A stretch of 64,000 nt of DNA from Staphylococcus sp. Marseille-Q5304 (GCF_943737015.1 NZ_CALSFP010000001.1:930001-994000), one strand, 5' to 3'; shown: positions 20,252 through 31,614, counted from the first letter of the stretch. The notes: generated by a model from the letters alone, not told the origin. Program-made: numbers and translations.

Positions 20252-20908
20252 ATGAACATTGGTATTATAATTTTTGTAATATCTGTTGTAATTTCCATAA
20301 TAAGTGCAATTCGTGATGATAACCACAAGAAAAGGAATAAAACCCCTAAACAAACACAATCGTCAAAACCGAATGGTGAGCAGCCAAAATCTAAAGGGTT
20401 TTTAGAAGAAATAGAACGTACATTTAAAAAGCTTGAGCAAGAGTTTGATGATCCTTTTGGAGAATATACAGAACCTGAGAAAAAAACGACAGAGAAAAAA
20501 GAAACACCAAAACAAAAAGAAGCGCAACCAACTCAACCTCAGCTACAAACAGCAACACGTACTGAGAACAGAGAGGTAAAACCAGAAAAGGTTAAAAAAG
20601 TACAAGACGCTAAACCTGTTCAAACTACAAAACAACTTGAAGATGACTTGATGTCTGAACTCGAACAAGTTCGATCTGAAATAGATCGGGAACATGCTAA
20701 GCGAATTGAACGAACTGAACGAAAAGCACAAGAAATTATAAAAGATGAAAACTTAAGTGAGAGAACTAAAAGGTATCGCTTAAGACAGTTATTACAATCT
20801 AATCAAAACCATGAAGCACAGCCTAAAGAGAAATTACGTTTTGACCAAGATGAAATAGTAAATGGTATCATTTGGTCAGAGGTATTAGAACAACCTAAAC
20901 GTTTATAA
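20252..20908 (+). CDS. Unrecognised membrane-anchored charged protein
   Basis: The 218-residue product has one N-terminal membrane segment (about residues 3-18, IGIIIFVISVVISIIS). A long soluble region very rich in Lys, Glu, Gln and Pro follows, with heptad-like stretches (FLEEIERTFKKLEQEFDDPF near 55, SELEQVRSEIDREHAKRIERTE near 137). It follows floA by 16 bases with an AGGGGTGA ribosome-binding site, so it is probably in the same operon. Bacillus has yqfB-yqfC-yqfD around this place; I see no clear similarity. The function is unknown. Confidence 0.8.
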   Translation: MNIGIIIFVISVVISIISAIRDDNHKKRNKTPKQTQSSKPNGEQPKSKGFLEEIERTFKKLEQEFDDPFGEYTEPEKKTTEKKETPKQKEAQPTQPQLQTATRTENREVKPEKVKKVQDAKPVQTTKQLEDDLMSELEQVRSEIDREHAKRIERTERKAQEIIKDENLSERTKRYRLRQLLQSNQNHEAQPKEKLRFDQDEIVNGIIWSEVLEQPKRL

Positions 20909-20981
20909 ACACTTGAACGAAAACAAATAGTACGAAACATACTAATAAATATTTTTTACAGTTTGTCGCTGAATATGTTAT

Positions 20982-21015
20982 AAGACTGGACTTATTAAAG
21001 GTCCAGTCTTTTTTG
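20982..21015 (+). terminator. Terminator of the floA operon
   Basis: AAGACTGGAC (20982-20991) pairs perfectly with GTCCAGTCTT (21001-21010) around a 9-base loop, followed by a T run to 21014. Confidence 0.92.
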
Positions 21016-21088
21016 TTAACGTGATTTTTAAAAAATGAAATTTACCCATTGAATTTGGGTCGCTTACAAATAATATTTTTGAAATCCA

Positions 21089-21097
21089 TGATATAAT
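21089..21097 (+). promoter_or_regulatory. Candidate extended -10 promoter of phoH
   Basis: TGATATAAT is an ideal extended -10 with no convincing -35. Transcription from it would give a leader of about 215 bases before phoH. That leader contains GTAAGA/TCTTAC arms (21104-21109, 21150-21155) and the palindrome at 21198-21217. Confidence 0.5.
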
Positions 21098-21197
21098 GAC
21101 AGTGTAAGATTTAATTGACAATGACCATTGATAGCATTCTTTGTGTTCGTCTTACATGCATTCATAAATTTTAAAGTTATATTCACTATGTGTTTTC

Positions 21198-21217
21198 AAA
21201 TTTAAAATTTTAAATTT
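21198..21217. repeat. Perfect 20-bp AT palindrome in the phoH leader
   Basis: Bases 21198-21207 are the exact reverse complement of 21208-21217, all A and T. It has no T-run position that would make it a terminator. It could extrude as an RNA hairpin or bind a dimeric protein; chance is also possible in AT-rich DNA. The rest of the 20909-21318 gap holds only the terminator, the promoter and weak hairpins. Confidence 0.55.
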
Positions 21218-21318
21218 CGAGCGCTTCTATGCTTATATTTTAGTATTTATTTTTGTAACAGAAAATTTAATAAGATAAAATGATATTAAACTAATTTTTC
21301 AGGAAAAGGAGCACCTAT

Positions 21319-22266
21319 ATGCCAGGAATTATTCAAATTGATGACATCAATGAAGCTCAAGCTCTCATTGGAAATAATGATGAACATATCAAAGCCATTG
21401 AGGAAGGATTTGATGTCATTGTTCATGCTCGAGGACAAGAAGTTTCAGTTAAGGGAGAACGTATCGAGCATGTTGAAAAAGCAGAATCAGTACTCATTAA
21501 TCTATTAAAAGTTATACAACAAGACGTTACCATTACGCTTAAAGATGTTGAAGCCGCAATTAAAATGGCTCAAAATGGTAAGATCCAATATTTATTAGAT
21601 TTATATGATGATGAGATTACTAAAGATGCCTTTGGTAAGGTTATACGTGCTAAAACAATGGGACAACGCCTATACGTGAATGCGATGCATCATAATGATT
21701 TAGTATTTGGTGTAGGTCCTGCTGGTACAGGGAAGACATTTTTAGCTGTGGTTTATGCCGCTAAACAACTCCGAAAAGGGAATGTAAAGCGAATCGTGTT
21801 AACTAGACCTGCAGTAGAAGCAGGGGAATCATTAGGTTTCTTACCAGGAGATTTAAAAGAAAAAGTCGATCCATATTTACGTCCTTTATACGATGGTTTA
21901 AACACAGTTTTAGGTAGAGAACAAACTGAACGTTTTATTGATAGAGGAATCATCGAAATTGCACCACTTGCATATATGCGTGGTCGTACGTTAGATGATG
22001 CGTTTGTAATCTTAGACGAAGCACAAAATACAACACATGCTCAAATGAAAATGTTTTTAACACGTTTAGGATTTGGTTCTAAAATGATAGTAACAGGTGA
22101 CCACACACAAATAGATTTACCAAAAGGTGTTAAGAGCGGATTAAAAGAAGCGATAAAAAAACTTAAAGATGTTAAAGGATTAAGTATTCACCATTTAGAC
22201 CAAAGCGATGTCGTACGTCATCCATTAGTAAGTAAAATTATAGATCGGTATGAAGGAGAGAACTAA
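21319..22266 (+). CDS. PhoH-like ATPase
   Basis: The 315-residue protein has an N-terminal KH-like region and a PhoH ATPase domain. Walker A is GPAGTGKTFLAVV near residue 133, Walker B is AFVILDEAQN near 229, and GESLGFLPGDLKEK lies between them. Bacterial PhoH proteins of this type are linked to RNA metabolism and are often adjacent to the endoribonuclease YbeY, as here. The exact role is not settled. It has an AAAAGGAG ribosome-binding site. Confidence 0.92.
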   Translation: MPGIIQIDDINEAQALIGNNDEHIKAIEEGFDVIVHARGQEVSVKGERIEHVEKAESVLINLLKVIQQDVTITLKDVEAAIKMAQNGKIQYLLDLYDDEITKDAFGKVIRAKTMGQRLYVNAMHHNDLVFGVGPAGTGKTFLAVVYAAKQLRKGNVKRIVLTRPAVEAGESLGFLPGDLKEKVDPYLRPLYDGLNTVLGREQTERFIDRGIIEIAPLAYMRGRTLDDAFVILDEAQNTTHAQMKMFLTRLGFGSKMIVTGDHTQIDLPKGVKSGLKEAIKKLKDVKGLSIHHLDQSDVVRHPLVSKIIDRYEGEN

Positions 22267-22728
22267 ATGTTTACAATAGATTTTAGTGATCATACAAATA
22301 TAGTTGAAACGGAATGGATTGAACAAATCGAGAAATTATTGAATTTTGCAAAAGACCAAGAAGGTATAGAGAGTGATGCAGAATTATCCATTACATTTGT
22401 AGATAAAGAAGAAATTCAAAATATTAATAAAATGTATCGCGATAAAGATAAAGTAACAGATGTTATTTCGTTTGCATTAGAAGAAGATGAACCAGTTATA
22501 CATGATATTGACATGCCTCGTGTATTAGGCGATATTATTATCTGTACAGATGTTGCAGCTGAACAAGCCGAAACTTATGGCCATACCTTTGAAAGAGAAC
22601 TAGGTTTTCTAGTATTACATGGTTTCTTACATTTACTTGGATATGATCATATGAATGAAACTGATGAAAAGCAAATGTTTGGTCGACAAGATGAGATATT
22701 AAATGCCTATGGCTTAACAAGAGATTAG
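22267..22728 (+). CDS. ybeY: Endoribonuclease YbeY (rRNA maturation factor)
   Basis: The 153-residue zinc protein has the family signature with three His ([14 protein letters not shown], near residues 117-130), plus [12 protein letters not shown] and LGDIIIC. YbeY acts in 16S rRNA 3'-end maturation and 70S quality control. It starts directly after the phoH stop, so translation is coupled. Confidence 0.95.
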   Translation: MFTIDFSDHTNIVETEWIEQIEKLLNFAKDQEGIESDAELSITFVDKEEIQNINKMYRDKDKVTDVISFALEEDEPVIHDIDMPRVLGDIIICTDVAAEQAETYGHTFERELGFLVLHGFLHLLGYDHMNETDEKQMFGRQDEILNAYGLTRD

Positions 22729-22737
22729 GGCATTATT

Positions 22738-23076
22738 ATGAAAAGATTTTCTTATGCATTTCAAGGTATGTGGGTCTTGTTGAAGAAAGATTATAAATTT
22801 TTGATGCATTTAATAACAGCATTCGTTGTCGTTTGTTTTGGTTTTTTCTTTAACATTTCACGCATAGAATGGCTCTTAATCATCGTTTCAATAGGTCTTG
22901 TTATCGCATTTGAAGTAATCAATACTGCTGTGGAGTATGTGGTGGATTTAGTAACTGAAGATTATCATCCTTTAGCTAAACATGCTAAAGATGTTGCCGC
23001 GTTTAGCGTGTTAATTGCTGCTATTGTGGCATTTATTGTTGGATTACTCATCTTTATACCTCACATTTTTAAGTAA
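22738..23076 (+). CDS. dgkA: Diacylglycerol/undecaprenol kinase family protein
   Basis: The 112-residue membrane protein has three hydrophobic segments and the family motif FEVINTAVEYVVDLV (near 59-73) with the catalytic and metal-binding Glu residues. Gram-positive members phosphorylate undecaprenol, recycling the wall lipid carrier, rather than diacylglycerol. It lies nine bases after ybeY in the conserved phoH-ybeY-dgkA-cdd-era order. Substrate is inferred. Confidence 0.9.
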   Translation: MKRFSYAFQGMWVLLKKDYKFLMHLITAFVVVCFGFFFNISRIEWLLIIVSIGLVIAFEVINTAVEYVVDLVTEDYHPLAKHAKDVAAFSVLIAAIVAFIVGLLIFIPHIFK

Positions 23077-23177
23077 GTTACTACAATTAAAACAAGGTAA
23101 GTAGAGAAAGTAATACAAAGGAACATCTCTTTTCTTTGAAACTTAGAATCTCTACTATTTATTTAGGAGTGATTTAT

Positions 23178-23585
23178 TTGGCATATCAACAACATTATTT
23201 TGAAGCAGTAAGAGAGGCACAATCTCGAGCGTATGCACCTTATAGTCAATTTAAAGTAGGCGCTTATTTAGTTACTAAACATGGCCAAACATATTCAGGT
23301 GCCAATGTAGAAAATGCAGCTTATCCTATGGCTATTTGTGCTGAGCGTTCAAGTTTAGTAGCAGCAATATCAGATGGCGTTCAACCTGGTGAATTTGAAT
23401 CAATTACGATTACTGTAGATGCAGAACAACCATCGTCACCGTGTGGCGCATGTCGCCAGTTCTTAAAGGAATTATGCGATGATGATATGCCAGTATATAT
23501 GACAAATCACAAAGGTGAAATAATCGAATCAACGGTGGGTGAGTTATTACCGTTAGGATTTTCTGGAAAGGATTTAACAAAATGA
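23178..23585 (+). CDS. cdd: Cytidine deaminase
   Basis: The 135-residue zinc deaminase has [13 protein letters not shown], the catalytic motif [10 protein letters not shown] (Cys ligand and Glu) and PCGACRQFL (two Cys ligands). It converts cytidine and deoxycytidine to uridine forms in pyrimidine salvage. The frame is open from 23136, but AGGAGTGA (23165-23172) precedes a TTG at 23178, which gives the expected MAYQQHYF start. It overlaps era by four bases. Confidence 0.94.
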   Translation: MAYQQHYFEAVREAQSRAYAPYSQFKVGAYLVTKHGQTYSGANVENAAYPMAICAERSSLVAAISDGVQPGEFESITITVDAEQPSSPCGACRQFLKELCDDDMPVYMTNHKGEIIESTVGELLPLGFSGKDLTK

Positions 23586-24481
23586 CAGAACATAAATCAG
23601 GATTTATATCAATAATAGGTAGACCCAATGTAGGTAAGTCTACTTTTATGAACCACGTTTTAGGACATAAAATTGCAATTATGTCGGATAAAGCGCAAAC
23701 TACTAGAAATAAAATTCAAGGTGTTATGACACAAGATGATGCTCAAATCATCTTTTTAGATACACCAGGTATCCATAAACCTAAACATAAACTTGGAGAT
23801 TATATGATGAAAGTTGCCAAGAATACATTATCGGACACTGATGCGATTATGTTTATGGTTAACGTCACTGAAGAAATTGGTCGTGGTGATGAATTTATCA
23901 TGGAAATGCTAAAAGATGTTAAAACACCAGTCTTTTTAGTATTAAATAAAATTGATTTAGTGCATCCAGATGCGTTAATGCCTAGAATTGAACAATATAA
24001 AGAATATATGGAATTCACAGATGTGATTCCAATTTCAGCACTAGAAGGGTTAAATGTTGATCACTTTATTGAAGTGCTTAAATCATACTTACCAGAAGGA
24101 CCAAAATATTACCCTGATGACCAAATTTCTGACCATCCTGAACAATTTGTCGTAAGTGAATTAATACGTGAAAAGATTTTACATTTAACAAGTGAAGAGA
24201 TTCCTCATGCTATCGGGGTGAATGTAGACCGAATGATAAAAGAGTCAGAGGATAGAGTTAGAATTGAAGCCACGATTTTTGTCGAAAGAGATTCACAAAA
24301 GGGTATTATTATCGGAAAAGGTGGTAAAAAGTTAAAAGAAGTTGGAAAACGAGCAAGAATTGACATCGAAAGATTACTCGGTTCAAAAGTTTATTTAGAG
24401 CTTTGGGTTAAAGTACAGAAAGATTGGCGTAATAAAGTTAATTTCATACGTCAAATGGGATATTTAGAAGATCAAGATTAA
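23582..24481 (+). CDS. era: GTPase Era
   Basis: The 299-residue GTPase has G1 GRPNVGKST near residue 13, [16 protein letters not shown] (G4) and SALEG (G5). A C-terminal KH domain follows ([26 protein letters not shown]). Era binds the 3' end of 16S rRNA during 30S assembly. The ATGA overlap with cdd indicates coupled translation. Confidence 0.97.
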   Translation: MTEHKSGFISIIGRPNVGKSTFMNHVLGHKIAIMSDKAQTTRNKIQGVMTQDDAQIIFLDTPGIHKPKHKLGDYMMKVAKNTLSDTDAIMFMVNVTEEIGRGDEFIMEMLKDVKTPVFLVLNKIDLVHPDALMPRIEQYKEYMEFTDVIPISALEGLNVDHFIEVLKSYLPEGPKYYPDDQISDHPEQFVVSELIREKILHLTSEEIPHAIGVNVDRMIKESEDRVRIEATIFVERDSQKGIIIGKGGKKLKEVGKRARIDIERLLGSKVYLELWVKVQKDWRNKVNFIRQMGYLEDQD

Positions 24482-24502
24482 GTTGGAAGTCGGTGAGCTA
24501 TC

Positions 24503-25258
24503 ATGTTAATCAAACAAAAAGGAATTATTATTAAAACGGTTGATTATGGCGAATCCGATAAAATCATAACGATATTAAATGAATATGGTGCCAAAGTACC
24601 TCTAATGGTACGCAGGGCAAAAAAGAACAAACAAGGGTTGCAGGCAAATACGCAACTCTTTGTTTATGGTTTATTTATTTATTCAAAATGGAAGGGCATG
24701 GGATCTTTAAGTTCAGTTGATGTAATCGAGCAAAATTATCATTTGCGATTAGACATTTATGAAAGTAGTTATGCGAGTTTATGCACTGAAGCTATAGATC
24801 GTTCAATCGAATACGACGAGATTTCTCAATTTAGTTATGATTTATTGCATTTTATTCTTGAAAAGATTAAATCAGGTGTTTCAGCTCAGTTGATGTCAGT
24901 CGTTGTATTACTGAAATGTATGTCTCGTTTTGGATTCAGTGCAATTTTTGATCATTGCGTAGTCACAGGTAATACAGACCAATCTCAGCTTGTAGGTTAT
25001 AGCTTTAAATTCGATGGAGCTATTTCACAAAAGGTTATACATCAAGATCCATATGCTTTCAAAATATCTAATAAAACATTGTACTTATTAGATATATTAC
25101 TTAAATTACCAATTAATCAAATGAATAGTTTGAATATACATGGTGATGTCGTAGACGAAATGTCAGAATTAATTATATTACTATATAAAGAGTACGCAGG
25201 GACGTACTTCAAAAGTCAAAAATTAATCAATCAACTTAATCGATTAGAAGATATATAA
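24503..25258 (+). CDS. recO: DNA repair protein RecO
   Basis: The 251-residue protein has the N-terminal OB fold ([23 protein letters not shown]) and a helical C-terminal domain. It loads RecA on SSB-coated DNA with RecR. The zinc-finger Cys residues of many RecO proteins are not all visible; only HCVVTG remains near residue 152. It lies 21 bases after era, in the usual era-recO order. Confidence 0.93.
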   Translation: MLIKQKGIIIKTVDYGESDKIITILNEYGAKVPLMVRRAKKNKQGLQANTQLFVYGLFIYSKWKGMGSLSSVDVIEQNYHLRLDIYESSYASLCTEAIDRSIEYDEISQFSYDLLHFILEKIKSGVSAQLMSVVVLLKCMSRFGFSAIFDHCVVTGNTDQSQLVGYSFKFDGAISQKVIHQDPYAFKISNKTLYLLDILLKLPINQMNSLNIHGDVVDEMSELIILLYKEYAGTYFKSQKLINQLNRLEDI

Positions 25259-25297
25259 AACCCGGAAAGTGATGAAATCTCACTCTCCGGGTTTGTT
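25259..25297. terminator. Terminator between recO and glyS
   Basis: CCCGGA (25261-25266) pairs with TCCGGG (25286-25291), and AGTGA (25268-25272) with TCACT (25280-25284), with one mismatch between the two helices. Flanking A and T tracts are short. It serves recO and possibly the convergent glyS. Confidence 0.8.
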
Positions 25298-25320
25298 GTT
25301 TATATAAGTGTGATTATGAA

Positions 25321-26712
25321 TTAAAAAGTAACTCTTTCAGCTAGGAATGATTCAAGCTCAGAAATTGGCATACGCACTTGTTCCATTGAATCGCGATCAC
25401 GTACTGTAACTTGTTGATCTTCTAATGAGTCGAAGTCGAATGTGATACAGTATGGTGTACCGATTTCGTCATGACGACGGTAACGTTTACCAATTGATTG
25501 TGATTCATCAAAGTCGATTGAGAATTTAGTACTTAGTTGTTCAAAGACTTTGATTGCTTCGCTTGATAATTTTTTACTTAATGGTAATACTGCTGCTTTA
25601 TATGGTGCTAAGGCAGGGTGGAAACGTAATACAGTTCTAGCATCTTTACTACCTTCAACGCCTTCTTCTTCATATGCATCACATAAGAATGCAAGTGTCA
25701 CACGATCTGCACCTAATGACGGTTCGATACAATATGGTAAATATTTTTCACCAGTTTCTTGATCATGATATCTGAAGTCTTCACCAGAATGTTCACTATG
25801 TTTCTTCAAGTCAAAGTCTGTACGACATGCGATACCCCATAGTTCACCCCAGCCGAATGGGAAGCGGTATTCAATATCAGTTGTGGCATTTGAATAGTGA
25901 GATAATTCATCTGCATCATGATCACGTAAACGTGTGTTGTCTTCGCTTAAGTTTAAGTCTTTAAGCCATTGACTTGCGAATGTTTTCCAGTAATTTTGCC
26001 ATTCAATTTCTTCGCCTGGTTTACAGAAGAATTCTAATTCCATTTGTTCGAATTCACGTGTTCTAAAGATGAAGTTACCAGGTGTAATTTCATTACGGAA
26101 TGATTTACCAATTTGACCAATTCCGAATGGTAACTTTTTACGCATTGTACGTTGAACATTTTTATAGTTCACGAAAATACCTTGAGCTGTTTCAGGGCGT
26201 AAGAAAAGTTCGTTAGTAGTATCTTCGGTAACACCTTGGAACGTTTTGAACATAAGGTTGAATTGACGAATGTCTGTCCAATTTGCTGTGCCACTTACTT
26301 CACAAACAATACCTTCTTCGTCAATAATGCGTTTCATTTCATCAAAGCTTAGACCGTCAGCTACGAAATCTTCATCGCCTTTTTCTTCAGCCATGTAGTT
26401 TTCAATTAATTTGTCAGCACGGTAACGAATCTTACTGTCTTTATTATCGATCATTGGATCATTAAAGTTACCTAAATGGCCAGATGCTTCCCAAGTTTTT
26501 AGGTTCATTAATATTGCAGCATCGATACCAACGTTATATGGGGATTGCGTGATGAACTTTTGCCACCAAGCTTTTTTAACGTTGTTCTTTAATTCAACAC
26601 CTAGTGGACCGTAATCCCATGTGTTTGATAAACCACCATAAATGTCACTTCCTGGAAATACAAAACCTCTATGTTTTGCTAATTGAACAATCGTTTCCAT
26701 ATCTTTTGCCAT
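25321..26712 (-). CDS. glyS: Glycyl-tRNA synthetase (dimeric, single-chain type)
   Basis: The 463-residue class II synthetase has [14 protein letters not shown] at the N-terminus, motif 2 [26 protein letters not shown] near 205, motif 3 [12 protein letters not shown] near 329, and the anticodon-binding C-terminus ([15 protein letters not shown]). It charges tRNA-Gly. It is the alpha2 type, unlike the two-chain GlyQS of Bacillus. On the minus strand an AAAGGAGTG ribosome-binding site precedes the ATG. A T-box leader controls it. Confidence 0.97.
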   Translation of the reverse strand: MAKDMETIVQLAKHRGFVFPGSDIYGGLSNTWDYGPLGVELKNNVKKAWWQKFITQSPYNVGIDAAILMNLKTWEASGHLGNFNDPMIDNKDSKIRYRADKLIENYMAEEKGDEDFVADGLSFDEMKRIIDEEGIVCEVSGTANWTDIRQFNLMFKTFQGVTEDTTNELFLRPETAQGIFVNYKNVQRTMRKKLPFGIGQIGKSFRNEITPGNFIFRTREFEQMELEFFCKPGEEIEWQNYWKTFASQWLKDLNLSEDNTRLRDHDADELSHYSNATTDIEYRFPFGWGELWGIACRTDFDLKKHSEHSGEDFRYHDQETGEKYLPYCIEPSLGADRVTLAFLCDAYEEEGVEGSKDARTVLRFHPALAPYKAAVLPLSKKLSSEAIKVFEQLSTKFSIDFDESQSIGKRYRRHDEIGTPYCITFDFDSLEDQQVTVRDRDSMEQVRMPISELESFLAERVTF

Positions 26713-26742
26713 TAAAAAACACTCCTTTTTTTACATAAAAAC

Positions 26743-26955
26743 GCCCCAAGACCAAGAATAAGCCATAAAAGAGCTCACTCAAGGTCTTGGGACGAGTTAA
26801 TTTTAAAATTTCATTAATTAAATGTATAAATGAATTATTATTTCATAACCCGCGGTTCCACCCAAATTAGTGTGTACACTCGCTTTCAAAGTCATTAAAT
26901 TGTAGCCAAATATTTATGTTAAGCTCCCACCAACCTTAACTCGCTTTATATACTA
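26743..26955 (-). promoter_or_regulatory. T-box riboswitch (tRNA-Gly sensing) upstream of glyS
   Basis: On the minus strand the conserved T-box GGGTGGAACCGCGGG lies at 26863-26849. It is followed by a strong terminator (arms about 26793-26783 and 26753-26743, then T residues at 26740-26737). Upstream, GTTAAG and CTTAAC form a stem I hairpin. An AGTA and a GGC triplet (26907-26905) flank it where the specifier loop should be. Uncharged tRNA-Gly would stabilise the antiterminator and turn on glyS. The GGC specifier is a tentative reading. Confidence 0.93.
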
Positions 26956-26984
26956 ATTTTAATGTATTGCTTATTTATTCGCAA
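26956..26984 (-). promoter_or_regulatory. SigA-type promoter of glyS
   Basis: On the minus strand TTGCGA (26984-26979) and TAAAAT (26961-26956) are 17 bases apart, immediately upstream of the T-box leader. Confidence 0.72.
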
Positions 26985-26986
26985 GT

Positions 26987-27000
26987 AAATACATGTATTT
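26987..27000. repeat. 14-bp palindrome between the glyS and ccpN promoters
   Basis: AAATACATGTATTT is a perfect palindrome that covers the space between the divergent -35 boxes. Its last two bases fall in the ccpN -35. It is well placed as an operator for one or both promoters; the regulator is unknown, and CcpN itself is one candidate. Confidence 0.55.
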
Positions 27001-27027
27001 GTGGCAATTTTAATTTCAATGTATAAT
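26999..27027 (+). promoter_or_regulatory. SigA-type promoter of ccpN
   Basis: TTGTGG (26999-27004) and a perfect TATAAT (27022-27027) are 17 bases apart. The transcript would start about 25 bases before the proposed ccpN start. Confidence 0.68.
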
Positions 27028-27057
27028 TAATATGAACGAGTGAAAGGGTGAAGTCCT

Positions 27058-27681
27058 ATAGAACTTAATAAAAGACAACAACAAATTGTTGAAATTGTTA
27101 AAAGTAATGGCCCGATAACGGGTGAACGAATTGCAGACCGACTCGATTTAACACGCGCTACACTTAGACCTGATTTAGCTATTTTAACAATGTCTGGTAT
27201 TTTAGAAGCTCGTCCAAGAGTAGGTTATTATTATTCTGGTAAACCAAAGAATAAATTAATAACGGATGAGTTAAAGCAATATATTGTTAAAGATTATGCA
27301 TCTTTACCGGTTGTAGTTAAAGACGAAATGTCGATATACGATGCGATTTGTACGATTTTCCTAGAAGATGTCAGTACATTATTTGTCATTAATAAAAATG
27401 GAGATTTTTTCGGTGTATGTTCTCGAAAAGATTTATTAAGAGCGTCTATGATTGGAGAGGATATACATACGATGCCAGTGAATATAATAATGACACGCAT
27501 GCCTAATTTACATTATATTTTCGAAGATGAAAAGGTTGTTCATGCAGCAAAGTTAATGATTGATAAAGAAGTAGATTCTTTACCTATAGTTACAACTAAA
27601 GATAACGGTAAATTAGAAGTTAAAGGACGTATTTCTAAAACGACAATTAATAAAATCTTTGTATCATTATCTAATGAATAG
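27058..27681 (+). CDS. ccpN: Gluconeogenesis repressor CcpN, apparent AUA start
   Basis: The 207-residue regulator has an N-terminal winged helix (ELNKRQQQIVEIVKSNGPITGERIADRLDLTRATLRPDL) and two CBS domains (VVKDEMSIYDAICTIF, IMTRMPNLHYIFEDEKVVHAAKLMI). CcpN represses gluconeogenic genes such as gapB and pckA in the presence of sugar. An in-frame TGA at 27049-27051 bars any earlier start, and the first ATG (27190) would delete the helix-turn-helix. AAAGGGTG (27043-27050) stands seven bases before ATA at 27058, so I place the start there. The gene is co-transcribed with ppsR. Confidence 0.88.
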   Translation: MELNKRQQQIVEIVKSNGPITGERIADRLDLTRATLRPDLAILTMSGILEARPRVGYYYSGKPKNKLITDELKQYIVKDYASLPVVVKDEMSIYDAICTIFLEDVSTLFVINKNGDFFGVCSRKDLLRASMIGEDIHTMPVNIIMTRMPNLHYIFEDEKVVHAAKLMIDKEVDSLPIVTTKDNGKLEVKGRISKTTINKIFVSLSNE

Positions 27682-27694
27682 GTGGTTTATATAA

Positions 27695-28516
27695 ATGGAA
27701 AATATTAGAATTATTGTGGCCTCAGATTCTGTAGGAGAAACTGCTGAACTTGTCGCAAGAGCTTGTTTATCACAATTCAATCCTAAACAGTGTGAAAGAG
27801 AAGTAAGTAGATATCCATATATTGATGCACTTGAAAATGTAGACGAAGTTATTCAAGTAGCAATCGATGCAGATGCTATTGTTGTGTATACATTAGTAAA
27901 ACCTGAAATTCGTAAATATATGGAAGCTAAGGTACGTGAAAATAATATTCAAGCAGTTGATATTATGGGACCATTAATGAATATTTTATTAGAAAAGTTC
28001 GATGAAGAACCCTATTTTGAACCAGGGCTCGTACACCAACTGGATGAGGCGTATTTTAAAAAGATCGATGCTATTGAATTCGCAGTTAAATATGACGATG
28101 GTAAAGATCCGAAGGGATTATCAAAGGCCGATATTGTATTATTGGGTATTTCTAGAACTTCAAAAACACCACTTTCCCAATATTTAGCACATAAAAGCTA
28201 TAAAGTTATGAATATACCGATCGTGCCTGAAGTAACACCACCAGATCATTTATTCGAAATCGATCCTTCAAAATGTATTGCTTTGAAGATAAGTGAAGAA
28301 AAGCTGAATCGAATTCGCAAAGAACGATTAAAGCAACTAGGTTTAGGTGATCATGCAAGATATGCAACTGAACAACGAATAGAAGAAGAGTTGAATTATT
28401 TCCACGAACTTGTAGACAAAGTAGGTTGTCCGGTCATAGATGTATCTGATAAAGCAATTGAAGAAACTGCTAATGATATTATAAGCATCATTGAGCAAAA
28501 TCGTTTTACAAATTAA
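27695..28516 (+). CDS. PEP synthase/PPDK regulatory protein family (YqfL, DUF299)
   Basis: The 273-residue protein has the family start [20 protein letters not shown], a P-loop-like motif [17 protein letters not shown] near residue 149, and [19 protein letters not shown]. Family members are bifunctional kinase/phosphorylases that switch pyruvate-phosphate dikinase or PEP synthase. In Bacillus yqfL lies next to ccpN and modulates it, and the same order holds here 13 bases downstream. The exact target in this organism is unknown. Confidence 0.9.
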   Translation: MENIRIIVASDSVGETAELVARACLSQFNPKQCEREVSRYPYIDALENVDEVIQVAIDADAIVVYTLVKPEIRKYMEAKVRENNIQAVDIMGPLMNILLEKFDEEPYFEPGLVHQLDEAYFKKIDAIEFAVKYDDGKDPKGLSKADIVLLGISRTSKTPLSQYLAHKSYKVMNIPIVPEVTPPDHLFEIDPSKCIALKISEEKLNRIRKERLKQLGLGDHARYATEQRIEEELNYFHELVDKVGCPVIDVSDKAIEETANDIISIIEQNRFTN

Positions 28517-28561
28517 TACAATAGTATATAATAGTAACCCAACATTTGATAGGTGATAAAT

Positions 28562-30337
28562 TTGAAGATCGATCAAGAGACAATTAATACGATAAAAGCG
28601 CGAACAGACATATTAGATTTAGTGAGTGAATATGTCAAATTAGAAAAAAGAGGACGTAATTATATAGGACTATGTCCATTCCACGATGAAAAAACACCTT
28701 CATTTTCAGTATCAGAGGATAAGCAAATATGTCATTGTTTTGGTTGTAAAAAAGGTGGAAATGTCTTTCAATTCATACAAGAAATTAAAGGGATTTCCTT
28801 TACTGAAGCGGTGAAAGAACTCGGTGAACGTGTCGATGTTAAAGTAGACATAGGAGACAGTCACAACAATCCTTCTCACCAAGTTGCTTCAGAAGATTTA
28901 CAGATGATTGAAATGCATGAACTTATGCAAGCATATTATCATTATGCTTTAAAAAAGACAGTAGAAGGTGAACAAGCTTTAAATTATTTGAAACAACGTG
29001 GTTTTACTGATGAATTAATTGATAAACGTAAAATAGGTTATGCACCGAATAGTGCTAAATTTTGTCATGACTTTTTAGAGCAGAAAGGTTATGACATACA
29101 ACTCGCATATGAGTCTGGTTTGTTATCCCGTAACGAAGAGAATTTCAGTTACTATGATCGTTTTAGGGATCGGATTATGTTTCCTTTAAATAATGCACAA
29201 GGTCGTACAGTAGGATATTCAGGTAGAACATATACGAATCAAGAACCTAAATATTTAAATAGTCCTGAAACACCGATTTTCCAAAAACGAAGATTACTTT
29301 ATAATTTAGACTTTGCGAGAAGATCTGTGAGACAAAGTGACGAAATTATTTTATTAGAAGGATTTATGGATGTTATTAAGGCTGATCAAGCAGGCCTTAA
29401 ACAAGTTGTCGCTAGTATGGGAACAAGCCTTTCTCAAGAACATATGACTTTCATAAAAAAACTCACTTCCAATGTGACACTTATGTTTGATGGTGACCGT
29501 GCCGGTAGTGAAGCAACGCTAAAGACAGGTCAATTATTATTGCAACAAGGTTTGAATGTATTTGTTATCTCATTACCCAATGGTATGGATCCGGATGAAT
29601 ACATTGAAAAGCATGGTGCAGAAGCCTTCAATTACTTCGTGGAACATGAGAAAAAATCGTTTATCCTATATAAAGTTGCTTTACACAAAGATGAAATTGA
29701 AAATAATGATTTAGCTTATGAAAAATATTTAAAAGAAATTATCAATGATATTTCGTACATGAAATCTAATATTCTTCGCAAAAAGATATTGCAAGACGTG
29801 TCAGAATTGTTTAAAGTAAGCATTGATAGTCTAAATAAGGAAGTAGGATATAATCACACAGATTACAATTCATACAATCAAACACCTACTGTCCCGCAAT
29901 TTTCTAACTTATCTAAAGAGGAGAAAGCAGAACGAGCACTCTTGAAACACTTTATGAATGATAAAGATATATTTTTAAATAATCATAAATTAATTGAGTT
30001 AGAAGACTTTACAAATCAGTATTTTAAGCGTATATTTAATGTTTTATGTGATTTCTATTCTGAACATGATATGTTCAATTTAAGCGACGTGTTACCATAC
30101 ATCGATTCAAACGAAGTTAAAGAAGTAATGTTTTCATTAGATAATTATGTAATAAATAATGAACCATTTGAAAATGAAATCGATGATTATATCAACACTA
30201 TGACGATGAATAGAAATGAAGAAACGATTGAGACGCTTAACCACAAGCTACGGGAGGCAAATAGGTTAGGTGATTTTGAACTGCAGAAGTATTATTTAGA
30301 AAAGATAGTTAACTACAATAAAAACAATAAAAATTAA
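28562..30337 (+). CDS. dnaG: DNA primase
   Basis: The 591-residue primase has the CHC2 zinc finger (C38, H41, C59, C62) and a TOPRIM core ([31 protein letters not shown]). A C-terminal helicase-binding domain follows. It makes RNA primers for Okazaki fragments with DnaB-type helicase. A GTG at 28553 is in frame, but AGGTGAT lies just before the TTG at 28562, giving the MKIDQ start usual in staphylococci. It precedes sigA in the conserved macromolecular synthesis order. Confidence 0.96.
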   Translation: MKIDQETINTIKARTDILDLVSEYVKLEKRGRNYIGLCPFHDEKTPSFSVSEDKQICHCFGCKKGGNVFQFIQEIKGISFTEAVKELGERVDVKVDIGDSHNNPSHQVASEDLQMIEMHELMQAYYHYALKKTVEGEQALNYLKQRGFTDELIDKRKIGYAPNSAKFCHDFLEQKGYDIQLAYESGLLSRNEENFSYYDRFRDRIMFPLNNAQGRTVGYSGRTYTNQEPKYLNSPETPIFQKRRLLYNLDFARRSVRQSDEIILLEGFMDVIKADQAGLKQVVASMGTSLSQEHMTFIKKLTSNVTLMFDGDRAGSEATLKTGQLLLQQGLNVFVISLPNGMDPDEYIEKHGAEAFNYFVEHEKKSFILYKVALHKDEIENNDLAYEKYLKEIINDISYMKSNILRKKILQDVSELFKVSIDSLNKEVGYNHTDYNSYNQTPTVPQFSNLSKEEKAERALLKHFMNDKDIFLNNHKLIELEDFTNQYFKRIFNVLCDFYSEHDMFNLSDVLPYIDSNEVKEVMFSLDNYVINNEPFENEIDDYINTMTMNRNEETIETLNHKLREANRLGDFELQKYYLEKIVNYNKNNKN

Positions 30338-30404
30338 ATTGATAATGAATATATGTGTATATAAATGCAATATACAACATGTTCAATGTAATATATTATG
30401 AAAA

Positions 30405-31572
<1,168 letters not shown>

Positions 31573-31578
31573 AATATA

Positions 31579-31614
31579 AGCTCTTTTGTACGATGATGTA
31601 CAAAAGAGCTTTTT
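31579..31614 (+). terminator. Terminator of sigA
   Basis: Bases 31579-31591 pair perfectly with 31598-31610 around a 6-base loop, followed by T residues to 31614. Confidence 0.92.

Noticed and set aside
27190-27681. ccpN starting at the first ATG
   Set aside because: This would delete the winged-helix domain, whose sequence continues in frame upstream to 27058.
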